Positions 36,446-46,073 are shown, counted from the first letter of the stretch. The stretch is 64,000 nucleotides of DNA from JAADJA01 sp963840975 (GCA_963840975.1 CAWJBC010000011.1:186001-250000), one strand, 5' to 3'. Made by a program: numbers and translations. Notes: generated from the sequence alone by a model not told the origin.

Positions 36446-36979
36446 TTACTTTAGTTTCTTTTGATCATTTATAGTTTTATCGTTGATCATAGCGTTCAAT
36501 TCAGTCACGATGTCCTTGTATTTATATTTACTGCCACAATTGTACATCTTTTTGATAGGATCTTTATCCAGTATCATATCATACAATTCTTCTTTGGTCG
36601 GAGTTGTTTCCAGTTTGCTATACTCCTCATAAGTCAGTTTTAGAAATGCAGTATTGGCATCAATGCCTCGGTTATCAAGGAAATAATCATCATCTAACTT
36701 AGTAGGGTATGAAAGCTCGCCTTTATAATAAACATCTTTTACTCCAGGATAACTTACCACTTCCGACTTATCTTCTGATAACGTAACCGGAACCTTATCA
36801 AAATAATCCGCTACAGTCTGATAGATGATGGCGGGAGGTCCGGCAGTTTCTTTTTTGCCCGCCATCTCATTTTCGGCTTCATTTTTCTTTGAGTGATTCA
36901 CTTTAGAAGAATTTGAACACGATTCGTTGAATGTAAGGATAAATACCATTGAGATCAAAAAAAGCAAAGACTGTTTCAT
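36446..36979 (-). CDS. Putative lipoprotein of unknown function
   Basis: I start the gene at ATG 36979 (177 aa), which gives a signal peptide with a lipobox-like FNESC. The longer reading from 37093 adds a basic leader of 38 residues that does not look coding. The mature part begins with a charged Lys/Glu linker and continues with a small domain (AIIYQTVADYFDKVPVTL, LDDDYFLDNRGIDANTAFLKLTYEEY, MYNCGSKYKYKDIVTELNAM). I recognise no family. Confidence 0.6.
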   Translation of the reverse strand: MKQSLLFLISMVFILTFNESCSNSSKVNHSKKNEAENEMAGKKETAGPPAIIYQTVADYFDKVPVTLSEDKSEVVSYPGVKDVYYKGELSYPTKLDDDYFLDNRGIDANTAFLKLTYEEYSKLETTPTKEELYDMILDKDPIKKMYNCGSKYKYKDIVTELNAMINDKTINDQKKLK

Positions 36980-37184
36980 GTCAATCAAAATTTGATGAAT
37001 GCGTAAAAGTAAGCAAAATGTTATTTTCAACAGGCAAAATTTCTTAGCGATTCTTTTCAAAAAAAATTGTAAGATTAATTTAAAAGAAACCATTTGCTAT
37101 ACCGAATGAAAGCCAATGGCTTTGAGTAATTTATTAAATGATGATTTACATTTCATTTACAAACGTAAAAATATGTTAAGGTTT

Positions 37185-37214
37185 TTTGACACAATTATTT
37201 AATCTCTAAATTTG
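37185..37214 (+). promoter_or_regulatory. Complete Bacteroidota promoter before the DUF1573 gene
   Basis: TTTG at 37185-37188, then 18 bp, then TAAATTTG at 37207-37214. Both elements of the Bacteroidota sigma-A-type promoter are exact. The ATG at 37259 is 44 bp downstream. Confidence 0.7.
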
Positions 37215-37258
37215 CATCATTAAAGTAATAATTGTTAAATTTTAAATACAGCAGTAAA

Positions 37259-37816
37259 ATGAAAAAATTAATTTTATCCTTTGGATTGATTGTATGTACT
37301 GCATTTTTATTGAATGCACAGGTTTCTACATCTGACAAAGCGCCGGCTCAGGACCAGGCTATTGAAAAACAGAAAATGGAGCAGGAGAGAATGGCGAAAG
37401 AAAAAGCCGAACAGGAACAGGCTGCCGCCCAGGCTAATAATCCGAATGCACCCATCATTAAATTCGACAAGATGGAGCATGATTATGGCACAATCGAACA
37501 AAACGCAGATGGAAATTGTGAGTTTAAATTTACAAATGAAGGCAAGGAGCCTTTGATCCTTTCGAATGTTCGTTCATCATGCGGATGTACAGTTCCCACA
37601 TGGCCAAGACAACCCATACTTCCGGGTCAGTCTGACGTAATTCAGGTTAAATACGATACCAAAAGGGTTGGATTGATCAGCAAAACCATTACAGTATATT
37701 CCAATGCCAAAGAAGCTCAGGTTACTCTGAAAATAAAAGGTAATATTCTGGTAGCTCCTCAGGAGAAAATGCCTGAGAAAGAAATGGATAAAAGTAGTTC
37801 TCCAGTTAACAAATAA
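37259..37816 (+). CDS. DUF1573 secreted protein
   Basis: From ATG 37259 the product is 185 aa with a signal peptide ending at LLNAQVS. A Glu/Gln/Ala/Lys-rich, probably helical segment follows (EQERMAKEKAEQEQAAAQ), then an ASH-like immunoglobulin fold of the DUF1573 family: IIKFDKMEHDYGTIEQN, SNVRSSCGCTVPTWP with a conserved SCGC, and GLISKTITVYSNAKEAQV. These proteins are periplasmic or surface Ig-like proteins of unknown function. The gene is flanked by a clear promoter and a strong terminator and so is probably monocistronic. Confidence 0.85.
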   Translation: MKKLILSFGLIVCTAFLLNAQVSTSDKAPAQDQAIEKQKMEQERMAKEKAEQEQAAAQANNPNAPIIKFDKMEHDYGTIEQNADGNCEFKFTNEGKEPLILSNVRSSCGCTVPTWPRQPILPGQSDVIQVKYDTKRVGLISKTITVYSNAKEAQVTLKIKGNILVAPQEKMPEKEMDKSSSPVNK

Positions 37817-37839
37817 ATATCATTTTTCTTAGTTTAAAA

Positions 37840-37889
37840 GGCTAAGGGTAAAGCGATTTCATGAGCGTTTTATCTTTAGCCTCTTTTTT
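37840..37889 (+). terminator. Strong intrinsic terminator after the DUF1573 gene
   Basis: A 16-bp stem with several G-T pairs (37840-37855 with 37866-37881), a 10-base loop and a run of T after TC (TCTTTTTT). It begins 24 bp after the stop codon. Confidence 0.75.
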
Positions 37890-37958
37890 GTTGCTTTGCT
37901 CTCCTTTTGCTTATTCCTGCCGGGTCCTATAAGATAGTATTCAATATTTTTCAATATA

Positions 37959-37991
37959 TTTGGTTTTTCCTTTTTTAATGGTATAAATTTG
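37959..37991 (+). promoter_or_regulatory. Promoter of the aminotransferase at 38064
   Basis: TAAATTTG at 37984-37991 is an exact -7 match. TTTG at 37959-37962 lies 21 bp upstream, slightly longer than usual. The 5' leader would be about 65 nt. Confidence 0.45.
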
Positions 37992-38063
37992 TACCGTTCA
38001 TTTGGGATACAATTATTCTAAATGGTAAGAATTGGTTTAAAAATTTCATTAATATTTAAATAA

Positions 38064-39260
38064 ATGCCAACAATTTCAAAAAAGGGCAGAATGATGCCTG
38101 CATCACCTATCCGCAAACTTGTACCCTTTGCCGAAGCTGCCAAGAAACGGGGTGTAAAGGTGTATCACCTGAACATCGGACAACCTGATATTGAAACTCC
38201 GGAAGTAGCTTTGAATGCCGTCAGGAATTTCGATCAGAAAGTAGTCGAGTACAGCCATTCGGCGGGAATATTATCCTATCGCAAAAAGCTGGTGGAATAT
38301 TATAAAAGGTTTAATATTAATATTTCTGCTGATGATATTATTATTGGCGCAGGAGGTTCTGAGGCAATATTATTTGCAATGAATTCATGTATGGATCCAG
38401 GCGACGAGATCATAATTCCCGAACCCTTTTATGCCAATTACAACGGTTTTGCAGTAAATGCAGGAATAAAGGTAGTGCCCATCCCATCGAAAATAGAAGA
38501 TGGGTTTGCACTTCCTCCCATTGCTGAGTTTGAAAAAGCCATTACACCCAAAACAAAGGCAATCATTATTTGTAATCCGAACAACCCTACCGGATATCTT
38601 TATTCCAAAGCTGAACTCGAAACACTGAAGGAAATCGTTTTGAAGCATGATCTTTTCCTTTTCTCAGATGAGGTTTACCGTGAATTTTGCTATGATGGGA
38701 AAAAACATTTTTCTGTGATGCACCTTACCGGTTTGGATGAGCATGTTGTTCTTATTGATTCGGTATCCAAGCGATACAGTGCTTGTGGAATCAGGATTGG
38801 TTCGTTGATTTCGAAAAACAAGGAATTAATGGCAGCAGCTATGAAGTTTGCCCAGGCGAGGCTAAGCCCACCAACTTTTGGACAAGTGGCTGCGGAAGCA
38901 GCAATTGATACACCTGATGAATATTTTACAAATGTATTGAAAGAGTACCTTGCCCGACGGGATATCGTTGTCGAATCCATCAATAAAATGAAGGGTGCAT
39001 TTTGCCCGAATCCATCCGGAGCTTTTTATGTAGTAGCACGGCTTCCGATTGATGATTCAGATAAGTTTTGCCAATGGCTTCTCGAAGATTTCAGCTACCA
39101 GGATCAAACAGTAATGCTTGCTCCGGCAACCGGTTTTTATGCCACGCCTGGCAAAGGACTGGACGAAGTGCGGATTAGCTATGTCCTAAAGGTTGAAGAC
39201 TTGAAGAATGCCATGAAATGCCTCGAAGAAGCGCTTATAGTCTATCCCGGGAAAAAATAA
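38064..39260 (+). CDS. Class I aspartate-type aminotransferase
   Basis: A 398-aa PLP enzyme of the aspartate aminotransferase family: HLNIGQPDIETP near residue 35, IICNPNNPTGYLYSK, LFLFSDEVYREFCYDG and the PLP-lysine region DSVSKRYSACGIRIGS, with a C-terminal Arg in LDEVRISYVL that would bind the substrate carboxylate. The exact amino donor is uncertain. A strong bidirectional terminator follows, separating it from the convergent secreted-protein gene. Confidence 0.92.
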   Translation: MPTISKKGRMMPASPIRKLVPFAEAAKKRGVKVYHLNIGQPDIETPEVALNAVRNFDQKVVEYSHSAGILSYRKKLVEYYKRFNINISADDIIIGAGGSEAILFAMNSCMDPGDEIIIPEPFYANYNGFAVNAGIKVVPIPSKIEDGFALPPIAEFEKAITPKTKAIIICNPNNPTGYLYSKAELETLKEIVLKHDLFLFSDEVYREFCYDGKKHFSVMHLTGLDEHVVLIDSVSKRYSACGIRIGSLISKNKELMAAAMKFAQARLSPPTFGQVAAEAAIDTPDEYFTNVLKEYLARRDIVVESINKMKGAFCPNPSGAFYVVARLPIDDSDKFCQWLLEDFSYQDQTVMLAPATGFYATPGKGLDEVRISYVLKVEDLKNAMKCLEEALIVYPGKK

Positions 39261-39294
39261 AACCTAACAGGATTTTATAGTGCTGTTAGGTTTT
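39259..39294. terminator. Bidirectional intrinsic terminator
   Basis: AAACCTAACAG pairs perfectly with CTGTTAGGTTT across a 12-base loop, flanked by A-rich and T-rich tracts on both sides. It sits between the convergent stops at 39260 (+) and 39318 (-) and can serve both. Confidence 0.85.
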
Positions 39295-39317
39295 AGAAAT
39301 TTTAAAAAGGATTTTAT

Positions 39318-41372
39318 TTATTGTGGTACCTGACTTTGTTTTAAATAGTTTATTTTCCAGAAACCATTCTTATCAACGTTATCAACCTGTTGATTCATAT
39401 TCATGTCACCCTTTTGATAACCTTTTTTCCCGGCGTTAATTTCCCATGATTCAGACAGATCAATACTGTTGATTATGCCGTCACCATTAGCATTGCCAGC
39501 TGTCATTGCAGATGAACCATAGATATCAGTACAACCAGAAGTGCCACCATAGATATAATCAGGAGATGCTGAAAAGTCAAAATATATTGCACCTCCAAAA
39601 TTAGGTATTGCCGAGGCATTCATTATTGAAAGATGGTTTCTGTGATGAATAACGATATAGAGATTGCCTGTAATATTTACGTGAAAACGCAGATTACTTT
39701 GACCATCAAGGCTTACAATCTGACCGTAACGATTTATGAAAGCAGCTTGTCTCCCAACCATTGTCAAGGCTGTTGCTGTTTCAGGGCCACCTGTTGTTTC
39801 GCGTAATTCAACGAGCACCCAGTCAACTATATCGGACGAGGGTATGGAAGTTACTGACTCACTGCCTCCATAGTTCCAGGGTTCGGTATTGTATGGCTGA
39901 TTGAGGGGTAACAATCCTCCCAGGTTTAAGGAGGCATTCATATCAAATGACCATGGATTAAATGGTCCTTCAAGGAAGGCAAGTAAATTAAACACGGTTA
40001 TAGTTACTCCAAATTCGATAGTTTCGGACGGGCCAAAATTACCTCCTGAATAGAAAGGATTGTTGGTAATATCTTTGAGTGTGATATATCCGTTTCCCGA
40101 TGAACAACAAATACCATTATTCCCTGAATCATTAATTACCAGCCGGTAACAACCTGATTGTTCAAAATTCATAACCTGCTGTATTATTGTGTTGGGCTGA
40201 CTATAGGGACCTCCTGAAAAAACAATCTGGTTGGCAGCATTTAAAACCTGCCAGGTTGTTTGCTGCGGATTGTTGTCAGTCTTTAGCTCAAGATGAATGG
40301 TTGAAAAGTAGTTGTTTGCCATATTGAATTGTTGGTGAACCGTATCATTTATATGATTAAGATCAGTAACTCCATTTGTGGTTTGAATGTAGGCAGTAAA
40401 AAGGTTCTCTGCAAATGGAGAAAATGTCATAAGTGGCAATTGGAACAATGCTTCCTGATTTAATCCCAAGCTACCGCTCCAATTGAATGAAAGTAAAGGA
40501 CCTTCATTAATCATATATTTTATACTTGCAGCCGCAAGATTGTTGCTTGTATTATTTTTTATTTTTAGATAGGGTGAAGCTTTACCCGAACAAGAAGTGA
40601 CAGGGATATTATATACATTTACTAGTCCGGCATCGGTAGTCAATGGTATAGTCAAATCATCCAACGATGATTTATATCCCTGTAAAATTTCCTTAGTTGT
40701 ATTATTCTGAAGAAATACCACAATTTCGCAATCTGCAAGAGGCCAGGAAACATCTTTTGTAAAAGAAAGGTTTGCAACCTGAACATCACCCGATGAAAAA
40801 TTAATGATAGTTCCATTCTGATTAGGCACCATTAAACGCTCTACGAAATTAAGTTCAGTCATTCCCTGCCAACTTTGAGCAATATTTGATTGTGTAAGCA
40901 CGAAATGAAGAACAGGATTTGGTCCGGAATAAGTCGCAACTTTTGTAACTGTGGCTATTACTGAATAATCATTTCCAATACTTGAACCATTTAACTGAAT
41001 TATAAATGAAGAATTGATAGCAATACGCTGATTGTACAATGGTAGATAATTATTATAATTACTTTGCGAGGCCGAACCCCCTCCTACGTAAGTCAAAACA
41101 CCATCAAATTTAGAAGTAGGAAAGCCGGTAATACTATAATAACTGTTACGTGCATTGCTGTATGTATTTGTATATGAATCACCGTTGTGGTATTCCACAA
41201 CGGCAACTTGTTTTCCATTATCAATTAAATCATCTGCACCATTTGCGGCTCCCGGACAATATTGGCACCAGGTTCCAGTCCCAATTTCAACAAGAACTTT
41301 ATCTCTGGGAACCTGTGTTTGTGCAAAAATTGCAATTAGGCACATTGCGATCATTAAAAAGGATTTATTCAT
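39318..41372 (-). CDS. Omp28/thioredoxin-like secreted protein with dockerin-like C-terminal module
   Basis: A 684-aa secreted protein with a signal peptide ending near IFAQTQ. The N-terminal domain matches the Omp28-related, thioredoxin-like family: VLVEIGTGTWCQYCPGA with a CxxC at Cys36 and Cys39, and SITGFPTSKFDG containing the cis-Pro loop. The middle consists of beta domains. The last 227 residues are the module shared with the proteins at 16.2-18.1 and 41.5-46.1 kb: LLAFLEGPFNPWSFDM, LPLNQPYNTEPWNY, IHHRNHLSIMNAS, two dockerin-like loops (NANGDGIINSID, DMNMNQQVDNVD) and the end SQVPQ. There is no type A T9SS domain. Confidence 0.85.
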   Translation of the reverse strand: MNKSFLMIAMCLIAIFAQTQVPRDKVLVEIGTGTWCQYCPGAANGADDLIDNGKQVAVVEYHNGDSYTNTYSNARNSYYSITGFPTSKFDGVLTYVGGGSASQSNYNNYLPLYNQRIAINSSFIIQLNGSSIGNDYSVIATVTKVATYSGPNPVLHFVLTQSNIAQSWQGMTELNFVERLMVPNQNGTIINFSSGDVQVANLSFTKDVSWPLADCEIVVFLQNNTTKEILQGYKSSLDDLTIPLTTDAGLVNVYNIPVTSCSGKASPYLKIKNNTSNNLAAASIKYMINEGPLLSFNWSGSLGLNQEALFQLPLMTFSPFAENLFTAYIQTTNGVTDLNHINDTVHQQFNMANNYFSTIHLELKTDNNPQQTTWQVLNAANQIVFSGGPYSQPNTIIQQVMNFEQSGCYRLVINDSGNNGICCSSGNGYITLKDITNNPFYSGGNFGPSETIEFGVTITVFNLLAFLEGPFNPWSFDMNASLNLGGLLPLNQPYNTEPWNYGGSESVTSIPSSDIVDWVLVELRETTGGPETATALTMVGRQAAFINRYGQIVSLDGQSNLRFHVNITGNLYIVIHHRNHLSIMNASAIPNFGGAIYFDFSASPDYIYGGTSGCTDIYGSSAMTAGNANGDGIINSIDLSESWEINAGKKGYQKGDMNMNQQVDNVDKNGFWKINYLKQSQVPQ

Positions 41373-41451
41373 AGTTTAATTTTTACATATATTAAATAAA
41401 GGACAATTAATTCCTCACCAAAGTTTTAATAGGGTTAAACTAGTTAAAGAA

Positions 41452-41859
41452 TTACTCGGGCACCTGGCACCCACTCCCATAGTTCGGCATCCAGCAATCA
41501 TTTTTATCGGCATTATCAACCTGTCCGTCAAGGTTAAAGTCGCCCATGAGGTAACCTGTTTTTCCGGCTGAACTCTTCCAAATGGCAATAATATCTGCCG
41601 GCATAATTTGACCATTGCAGTCTGCATCACCGCCTAACATGCCCCAAACCCCGGAAGCCAATTGCTTTTGCGGTGAAACCCCGTAAGCCTGGGTGGCAGA
41701 AGTTGAAAAGTTGTAGCTGTAACTTCCTGCTGAAAAAGTCAATGGATATTGCCGAAAGAATTCCCAGATGGCTTCTGTGATGAACAACAACAAACAGGTT
41801 GTTGGAAACCGTTGCAGCAAAAAACATTTGACTGCCATCAGTTGAAACGATGTTGCCAT
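41452..41859 (-). CDS. C25 gingipain-like peptidase, part 3 of 3: dockerin-like tail (frameshifted)
   Basis: The true coding part starts at about 41737; residues before TFSAGSYSYNF are read in the wrong frame. It encodes the end of the shared C-terminal module: AYGVSPQKQLASGVWGML, first dockerin-like loop DADCNGQIMPAD, second loop DFNLDGQVDNADKND, and the terminal GCQVPE. It joins part 2 if the five T of GACTTTTTCAGC (minus strand; A at 41733-41737) were four, giving IDFSAGSYSYNF. It is not an independent gene. Confidence 0.8.
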   Translation of the reverse strand: MATSFQLMAVKCFLLQRFPTTCLLLFITEAIWEFFRQYPLTFSAGSYSYNFSTSATQAYGVSPQKQLASGVWGMLGGDADCNGQIMPADIIAIWKSSAGKTGYLMGDFNLDGQVDNADKNDCWMPNYGSGCQVPE

Positions 41860-44170
41860 TGTTCAGCAATAATCCGGCTTGCCTTGCTATCCTGGTACCC
41901 ACGTTGGCATTGGCAGCAGTAGCTGCATCTCTTAACTCAACCAAAACCCAGTCCACTGCATTGGCTGGCATCACACCCACCGATTCCGTTCCTGAATAAT
42001 TCCAGGGTGCGGCATTGTATGGCTGATTGAGCGGCAAAATCCCATTAATATCGGTATTCATTTCGCTTCCGCTAAAGGGACCTTCCAGCATGGCGGTTAA
42101 GTTTACGGTAAAGCCATTGCTAACATTCATGGTGCATGGGATCACGATCTGACCTTCATCGGCATCGTTGCTGTTCACAGTAATCTGACCGGTATAAATT
42201 CCATCAGAGAGTCCTGTTGCATCAAAAGTTACAGTCGGGTTTTGATTGTTGCCCTGTGTGATTGTTCCCGAACCGGGAGCAATGGTAAGCCATTTGTTGG
42301 CGCCATCCACAATCACCGTATAATCTTCCACTTCACCATATGTAGCAGTACCGCAAGAAGATCCGCAATCATCACCGGAATATTTTAAGCGTACCCGCAT
42401 CCGGGTCGGACCTGATAAAGCATTTTCAGGAACAGAAATGGAATAAGAACCGGTAGTTGTCACATTATAAGCACACACCACATTCTCTCCCGCATCGGTA
42501 AAGACCTCGTTCTGGTTCCAGTCAATCCAAACCCCTATATCGTCAGGTGTATAATAAGTTCCAATCACATAAGAGAAGTTGTACGACATCCCGGGTTCGA
42601 CGGTTGTGGACATGGCAGTGTAATCGGCATAACCTCCGCTGCTGCAAGCCCCGGAGGCATTGGTAAGAGTATTGAACGAAACACTGCTGAGGTATTCATC
42701 ACAACCACCGCTGGCAGTACAATACGCCTTTCCGCCATCTTTGGTGTTGATAGCAGTACTTGCACTCCATGTTAAATTTAAATTACCCGTATTGCTGATG
42801 GTTAAAGGTGTTGTAAATATCTCATCGGGTGCAACAGTAACATTGAACGACAATGGATTGACTACAATCTCAGGAGCCACGATAACCGAAGGCGGGAAAA
42901 CGATATAATCCACCCATGCACAATCGGAACCCGAACTGACCGAACCATCCTTGGAATAGGTCCACTTAAAGGTATGAATACCTGCAGTAACGGGATAAGA
43001 AACCTGGCTCCATGCCACTTCGCCTGCCCAGAGTCCCTGCTGAACACCATCAATGAAAAACTTCAGGTAATCATAGCTTGCTTCGGAAGAGGTTTTACGA
43101 TAGAAATAAATATTCCCGGCAGTTGTCACCTGAAGCATCACACTCATATCTGATGTCTGGCTGTGGGTTATGACACCTGATTTGGCAGTGTAAAGCCCTT
43201 CATACTGACCCGTATTTGCAATTGTCCAGTTTGCATTTCCGCTGAATGTCCATGGGAAACGGGTGAAGTTACCCAGCTCCCAGTCTTCGAGAACAAGTCC
43301 GACACTAGCATAATAAGTATGATTGAAACCGTAATTTCCGGCATCAACCGCCATCGCCAGGTCAACCGATTGCCCCACAGGTGTGGAAGCAGAGCAGGTG
43401 ATACTGAAATCAGCGGAGGCGGAGCCGCCTGCTGCAATCTGACCCAGGGCATCGCTACCTGAATTGATGGTGATGTAGGGCGAAACCGTTGTCAAAACAG
43501 CAGTGGCTGAAGGAGAAAGGCTGTGACCGTTGTTTTCAACAACAGCAGTAATAGTGGCGGTTTCTCCCGGATCGAGACGACCATTACCGTTGCCGCCTGT
43601 TGCATCATTGACGATAAGTCCAACGCTTGGTTCAAGCAATGGTGCATGTATTATAATTGTAAAATCTGAGATCCAGATATCACTTCCGTCAGTCATCTCA
43701 AGGCTGAATTGCACTGAATGCTGATCCAAAACATTATCATTCACATGAAATGCAAAAGCTCCGTTTTGGGTTGCGCTTGCACCGGCTGGTATCGAAGGCC
43801 AAACCTGAGTAGGATCGGTTATAGAGATATTGGAATCTGAAGACGTCAGGATAGCAGTAACATTATTTGCAGTAGCATTACCCAAATTTTTCAGGGTAAC
43901 ATCCAAAGCGACTTGTTCGTTGTAATCAGCCATTCCGTTATTATTTCCGGTGTTATCATCAATTTCAAAACCATCAATTAATACATAAGGTCCATTGGGA
44001 GAAGCAACTGTTACAGTTCCGATAAACGGTTGACCATTTTGACGAGTTACTACAACATCTGCCAATCCGGGTACAGTTATTGGGATTAAATCCACATCGG
44101 CTAAACCTGTTGCATCTGAAATGGCTGCGCCATAAAGAACTACCGCCTTTCGAAATTGCAACATAGGCAT
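41627..44170 (-). CDS. C25 gingipain-like peptidase, part 2 of 3: beta domains, GEVED and module (frameshifted)
   Basis: This 847-codon stretch continues the peptidase C-terminally. It starts in effect near 44145 (YGAAISDATGLADVDL) and holds Ig-like and BACON/CARDB-type beta domains (FEIDDNTGNNNGMADYNEQVALDV), an anchor-J-like domain (DWELGNFTRFPWTFSG), a GEVED domain (IGVWIDWNQNEVFTDAGENV ... YGEVEDYTVIVDG), and the first half of the shared module (LTAMLEGPFSGSEM, LPLNQPYNAAPWNY, VHHRSHLGILSA). It then runs out of frame at 41737 and stops at 41627. Each join needs a one-base correction. Confidence 0.8.
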   Translation of the reverse strand: MPMLQFRKAVVLYGAAISDATGLADVDLIPITVPGLADVVVTRQNGQPFIGTVTVASPNGPYVLIDGFEIDDNTGNNNGMADYNEQVALDVTLKNLGNATANNVTAILTSSDSNISITDPTQVWPSIPAGASATQNGAFAFHVNDNVLDQHSVQFSLEMTDGSDIWISDFTIIIHAPLLEPSVGLIVNDATGGNGNGRLDPGETATITAVVENNGHSLSPSATAVLTTVSPYITINSGSDALGQIAAGGSASADFSITCSASTPVGQSVDLAMAVDAGNYGFNHTYYASVGLVLEDWELGNFTRFPWTFSGNANWTIANTGQYEGLYTAKSGVITHSQTSDMSVMLQVTTAGNIYFYRKTSSEASYDYLKFFIDGVQQGLWAGEVAWSQVSYPVTAGIHTFKWTYSKDGSVSSGSDCAWVDYIVFPPSVIVAPEIVVNPLSFNVTVAPDEIFTTPLTISNTGNLNLTWSASTAINTKDGGKAYCTASGGCDEYLSSVSFNTLTNASGACSSGGYADYTAMSTTVEPGMSYNFSYVIGTYYTPDDIGVWIDWNQNEVFTDAGENVVCAYNVTTTGSYSISVPENALSGPTRMRVRLKYSGDDCGSSCGTATYGEVEDYTVIVDGANKWLTIAPGSGTITQGNNQNPTVTFDATGLSDGIYTGQITVNSNDADEGQIVIPCTMNVSNGFTVNLTAMLEGPFSGSEMNTDINGILPLNQPYNAAPWNYSGTESVGVMPANAVDWVLVELRDAATAANANVGTRIARQAGLLLNNGNIVSTDGSQMFFAATVSNNLFVVVHHRSHLGILSAISIDFFSRKLQLQLFNFCHPGLRGFTAKAIGFRGLGHVRR

Positions 44171-46073
44171 AGGGCTGTGTTTGAACGCTGAAGGAAGTGC
44201 TCCCGACAGGCATGAGAGCCTGATAAGTTGCAGTAGTTGACGGAGGCTGTGAAAAATAAGCCATCAATGAAGGATCTCCCATTAAATGATAAATTTCCCA
44301 GTAATAAGTTGTTAAACTTGATCCTGATTGACTTACTGCCAGGTTTCCGGCTGAAGGCATCTGACCTTGCGTAATATACCAATGAGCAGTAGCTTCACCA
44401 TGATCGTGAAATGTCCTGTCGTACGCCCCTAAATTTGAAGCATTGTAAACTGGATTAACAACAACCGTTGCTCTATAACCTACTCCCCACCAATAATCTT
44501 CATCCCAATAAGTATTGTTTGAACCTCCCACATATCCCAGCGCACCCTTGTCAACTGCCTGTAACATTTTTTCTCCAAAACAATCATTCACATCAAATTT
44601 ATTGGATAAGCAGCAATTCCCTACCATCAATGGATATTGGTGAGCATTTGCAAGAGCTGTAATATCGCTGATAACAAAACTTGGATCAGCCCAACCACTT
44701 GAACTGCAATGAGCAGTATAATTAGCATATCCTACTCCGTTGCTTACATTCGCCTTAATACTTGCAGAATAACCGGCTCCACTTGGTTCCGGTTGAAGAT
44801 AGGTATGTGATAATAATCCATGCGATGCGTTGAAATAATTTGTAGTTCCGTAATTAATTTGTCCATTTCCATGAAGCGGACCATAGGTAGCATCAGCGCC
44901 GGCTACCATAACCACTTCATCGAGATAGGTTGGGTCGGGCATCAGGTATTGCTCATACTCCAGTGTTTTATCAATCTGGGGTTGAAGTTCGGCAATACTC
45001 TCAGCCGAGAACCTTCCATAATAAACCTCCGGGAAAAGATCACCTGTATATTCACAATAATAAAGATCGGTATAATGGCTTCCCGCAGTTCCGCTGAATA
45101 CAGGAATTTGAGCAATGTCGCCGACAAACAGCACAAAACTGGGTGAGTTATAACCTGCCGGAGGAGTGTTATAAAGATTCTGAAGATACGATTTAATGGA
45201 GGTGGTTGTGGTTCCGACAGATGGATTATTAGTATAACCCTCAATAACTTTAAACCCCTTTTTCGTTTTCCACTGGATAAAGGGCTGAAGCGTACTTTCG
45301 AACATTGGACTTGAAACTATAACATAAGTCACTGGCTCATCCATGATCAATTCATCGGTCAATTCATTTTTAAAATTTACAACCTGGCTAAAATTGTTTT
45401 CAAAAAATGGTGAAAACAAATCTTGTTTCATTTTAACGGTTTTCTGAACATCCCCTCCAATAAATTCAATGTTGAATTGAATATCGCTAAAAACTTTAAT
45501 CTTATTCTGAACCGGATTATATTGTACCGGATAAATTTCAAGTCTTGCCAACCTCACACCACGCATGATCCCAAGAGGAATGATTTTAATGCGGTTGGTA
45601 TACAGGTAATCATTGATTTGATAGGTGCCAGCATTGTAATCGAAAGAAACATCCTCTGGATTATCAATGCCTTTGGATAAAGGCGCCTGAGTCGGCATTA
45701 GCTTATGCTGAATTCCATAATCCGATAAATTATATTCTGTAACAGACTCACTGATAATGGTTATTTGAAATGAAGCATCCAGTGGTACTTCAACAATCTT
45801 CTTCATTACAGGAACCCTCGGTTCGCCAATGTTCATCGAGTATCCATACTCGTCAGCATTGATCATCGTAAAGGATCCTTTGTCAGATTTAACATCATAA
45901 TAATCAATTTCTGATATCCTGCTGATTGCTCTCAGGTTGGTGTAACTGTTCTCCTGAATCGTCATTCCTTGAATGCCATCGGAGAGGTTGATGTGTTGGG
46001 TGTAGGTTTTACCCGTTATGATTAATAGGGTAAATACCAAAAGAAAACGAAAGTAAACTCCTTGCTTTTTCAT
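43974..46073 (-). CDS. C25 gingipain-like cysteine peptidase, part 1 of 3 (frameshifted)
   Basis: The N-terminal 640 residues of a protein that would be about 1539 aa when repaired. There is a signal peptide (ending GKTYTQ), a C25 propeptide-like region (GSFTMINADEYGYSMNIGEP, VPLDASFQITI) and the peptidase C25 domain from about 240: YVIVSSPMF, FVLFVGDIAQIPVF, the catalytic His455 in GYANYTAHCSSSGW, and a Cys pair Cys487/Cys488 in MVGNCCLSNKF, one of which is the nucleophile. Family members cleave after Arg or Lys and are usually T9SS cargo. The frame breaks near 44140-44150; removing one G from AAAGGCGGTAG (minus) gives ISKGVVLYGAAIS. Confidence 0.88.
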   Translation of the reverse strand: MKKQGVYFRFLLVFTLLIITGKTYTQHINLSDGIQGMTIQENSYTNLRAISRISEIDYYDVKSDKGSFTMINADEYGYSMNIGEPRVPVMKKIVEVPLDASFQITIISESVTEYNLSDYGIQHKLMPTQAPLSKGIDNPEDVSFDYNAGTYQINDYLYTNRIKIIPLGIMRGVRLARLEIYPVQYNPVQNKIKVFSDIQFNIEFIGGDVQKTVKMKQDLFSPFFENNFSQVVNFKNELTDELIMDEPVTYVIVSSPMFESTLQPFIQWKTKKGFKVIEGYTNNPSVGTTTTSIKSYLQNLYNTPPAGYNSPSFVLFVGDIAQIPVFSGTAGSHYTDLYYCEYTGDLFPEVYYGRFSAESIAELQPQIDKTLEYEQYLMPDPTYLDEVVMVAGADATYGPLHGNGQINYGTTNYFNASHGLLSHTYLQPEPSGAGYSASIKANVSNGVGYANYTAHCSSSGWADPSFVISDITALANAHQYPLMVGNCCLSNKFDVNDCFGEKMLQAVDKGALGYVGGSNNTYWDEDYWWGVGYRATVVVNPVYNASNLGAYDRTFHDHGEATAHWYITQGQMPSAGNLAVSQSGSSLTTYYWEIYHLMGDPSLMAYFSQPPSTTATYQALMPVGSTSFSVQTQPYAYVAISKGGSSLWRSHFRCNRFSRCGFNPNNCTRIGRCCSNSSKWSTVYRNCNSCFSQWTLCIN

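Noticed and set aside
36980..37093. N-terminal extension of the lipoprotein gene
   Set aside because: The added 38 residues precede a complete signal peptide with a lipobox-like motif and look non-coding.
41415..41630. Small minus-strand ORF at the 3' end of the C25 gene
   Set aside because: It is the third frame of the dockerin-like tail; the conserved residues are in the 41452-41859 frame.
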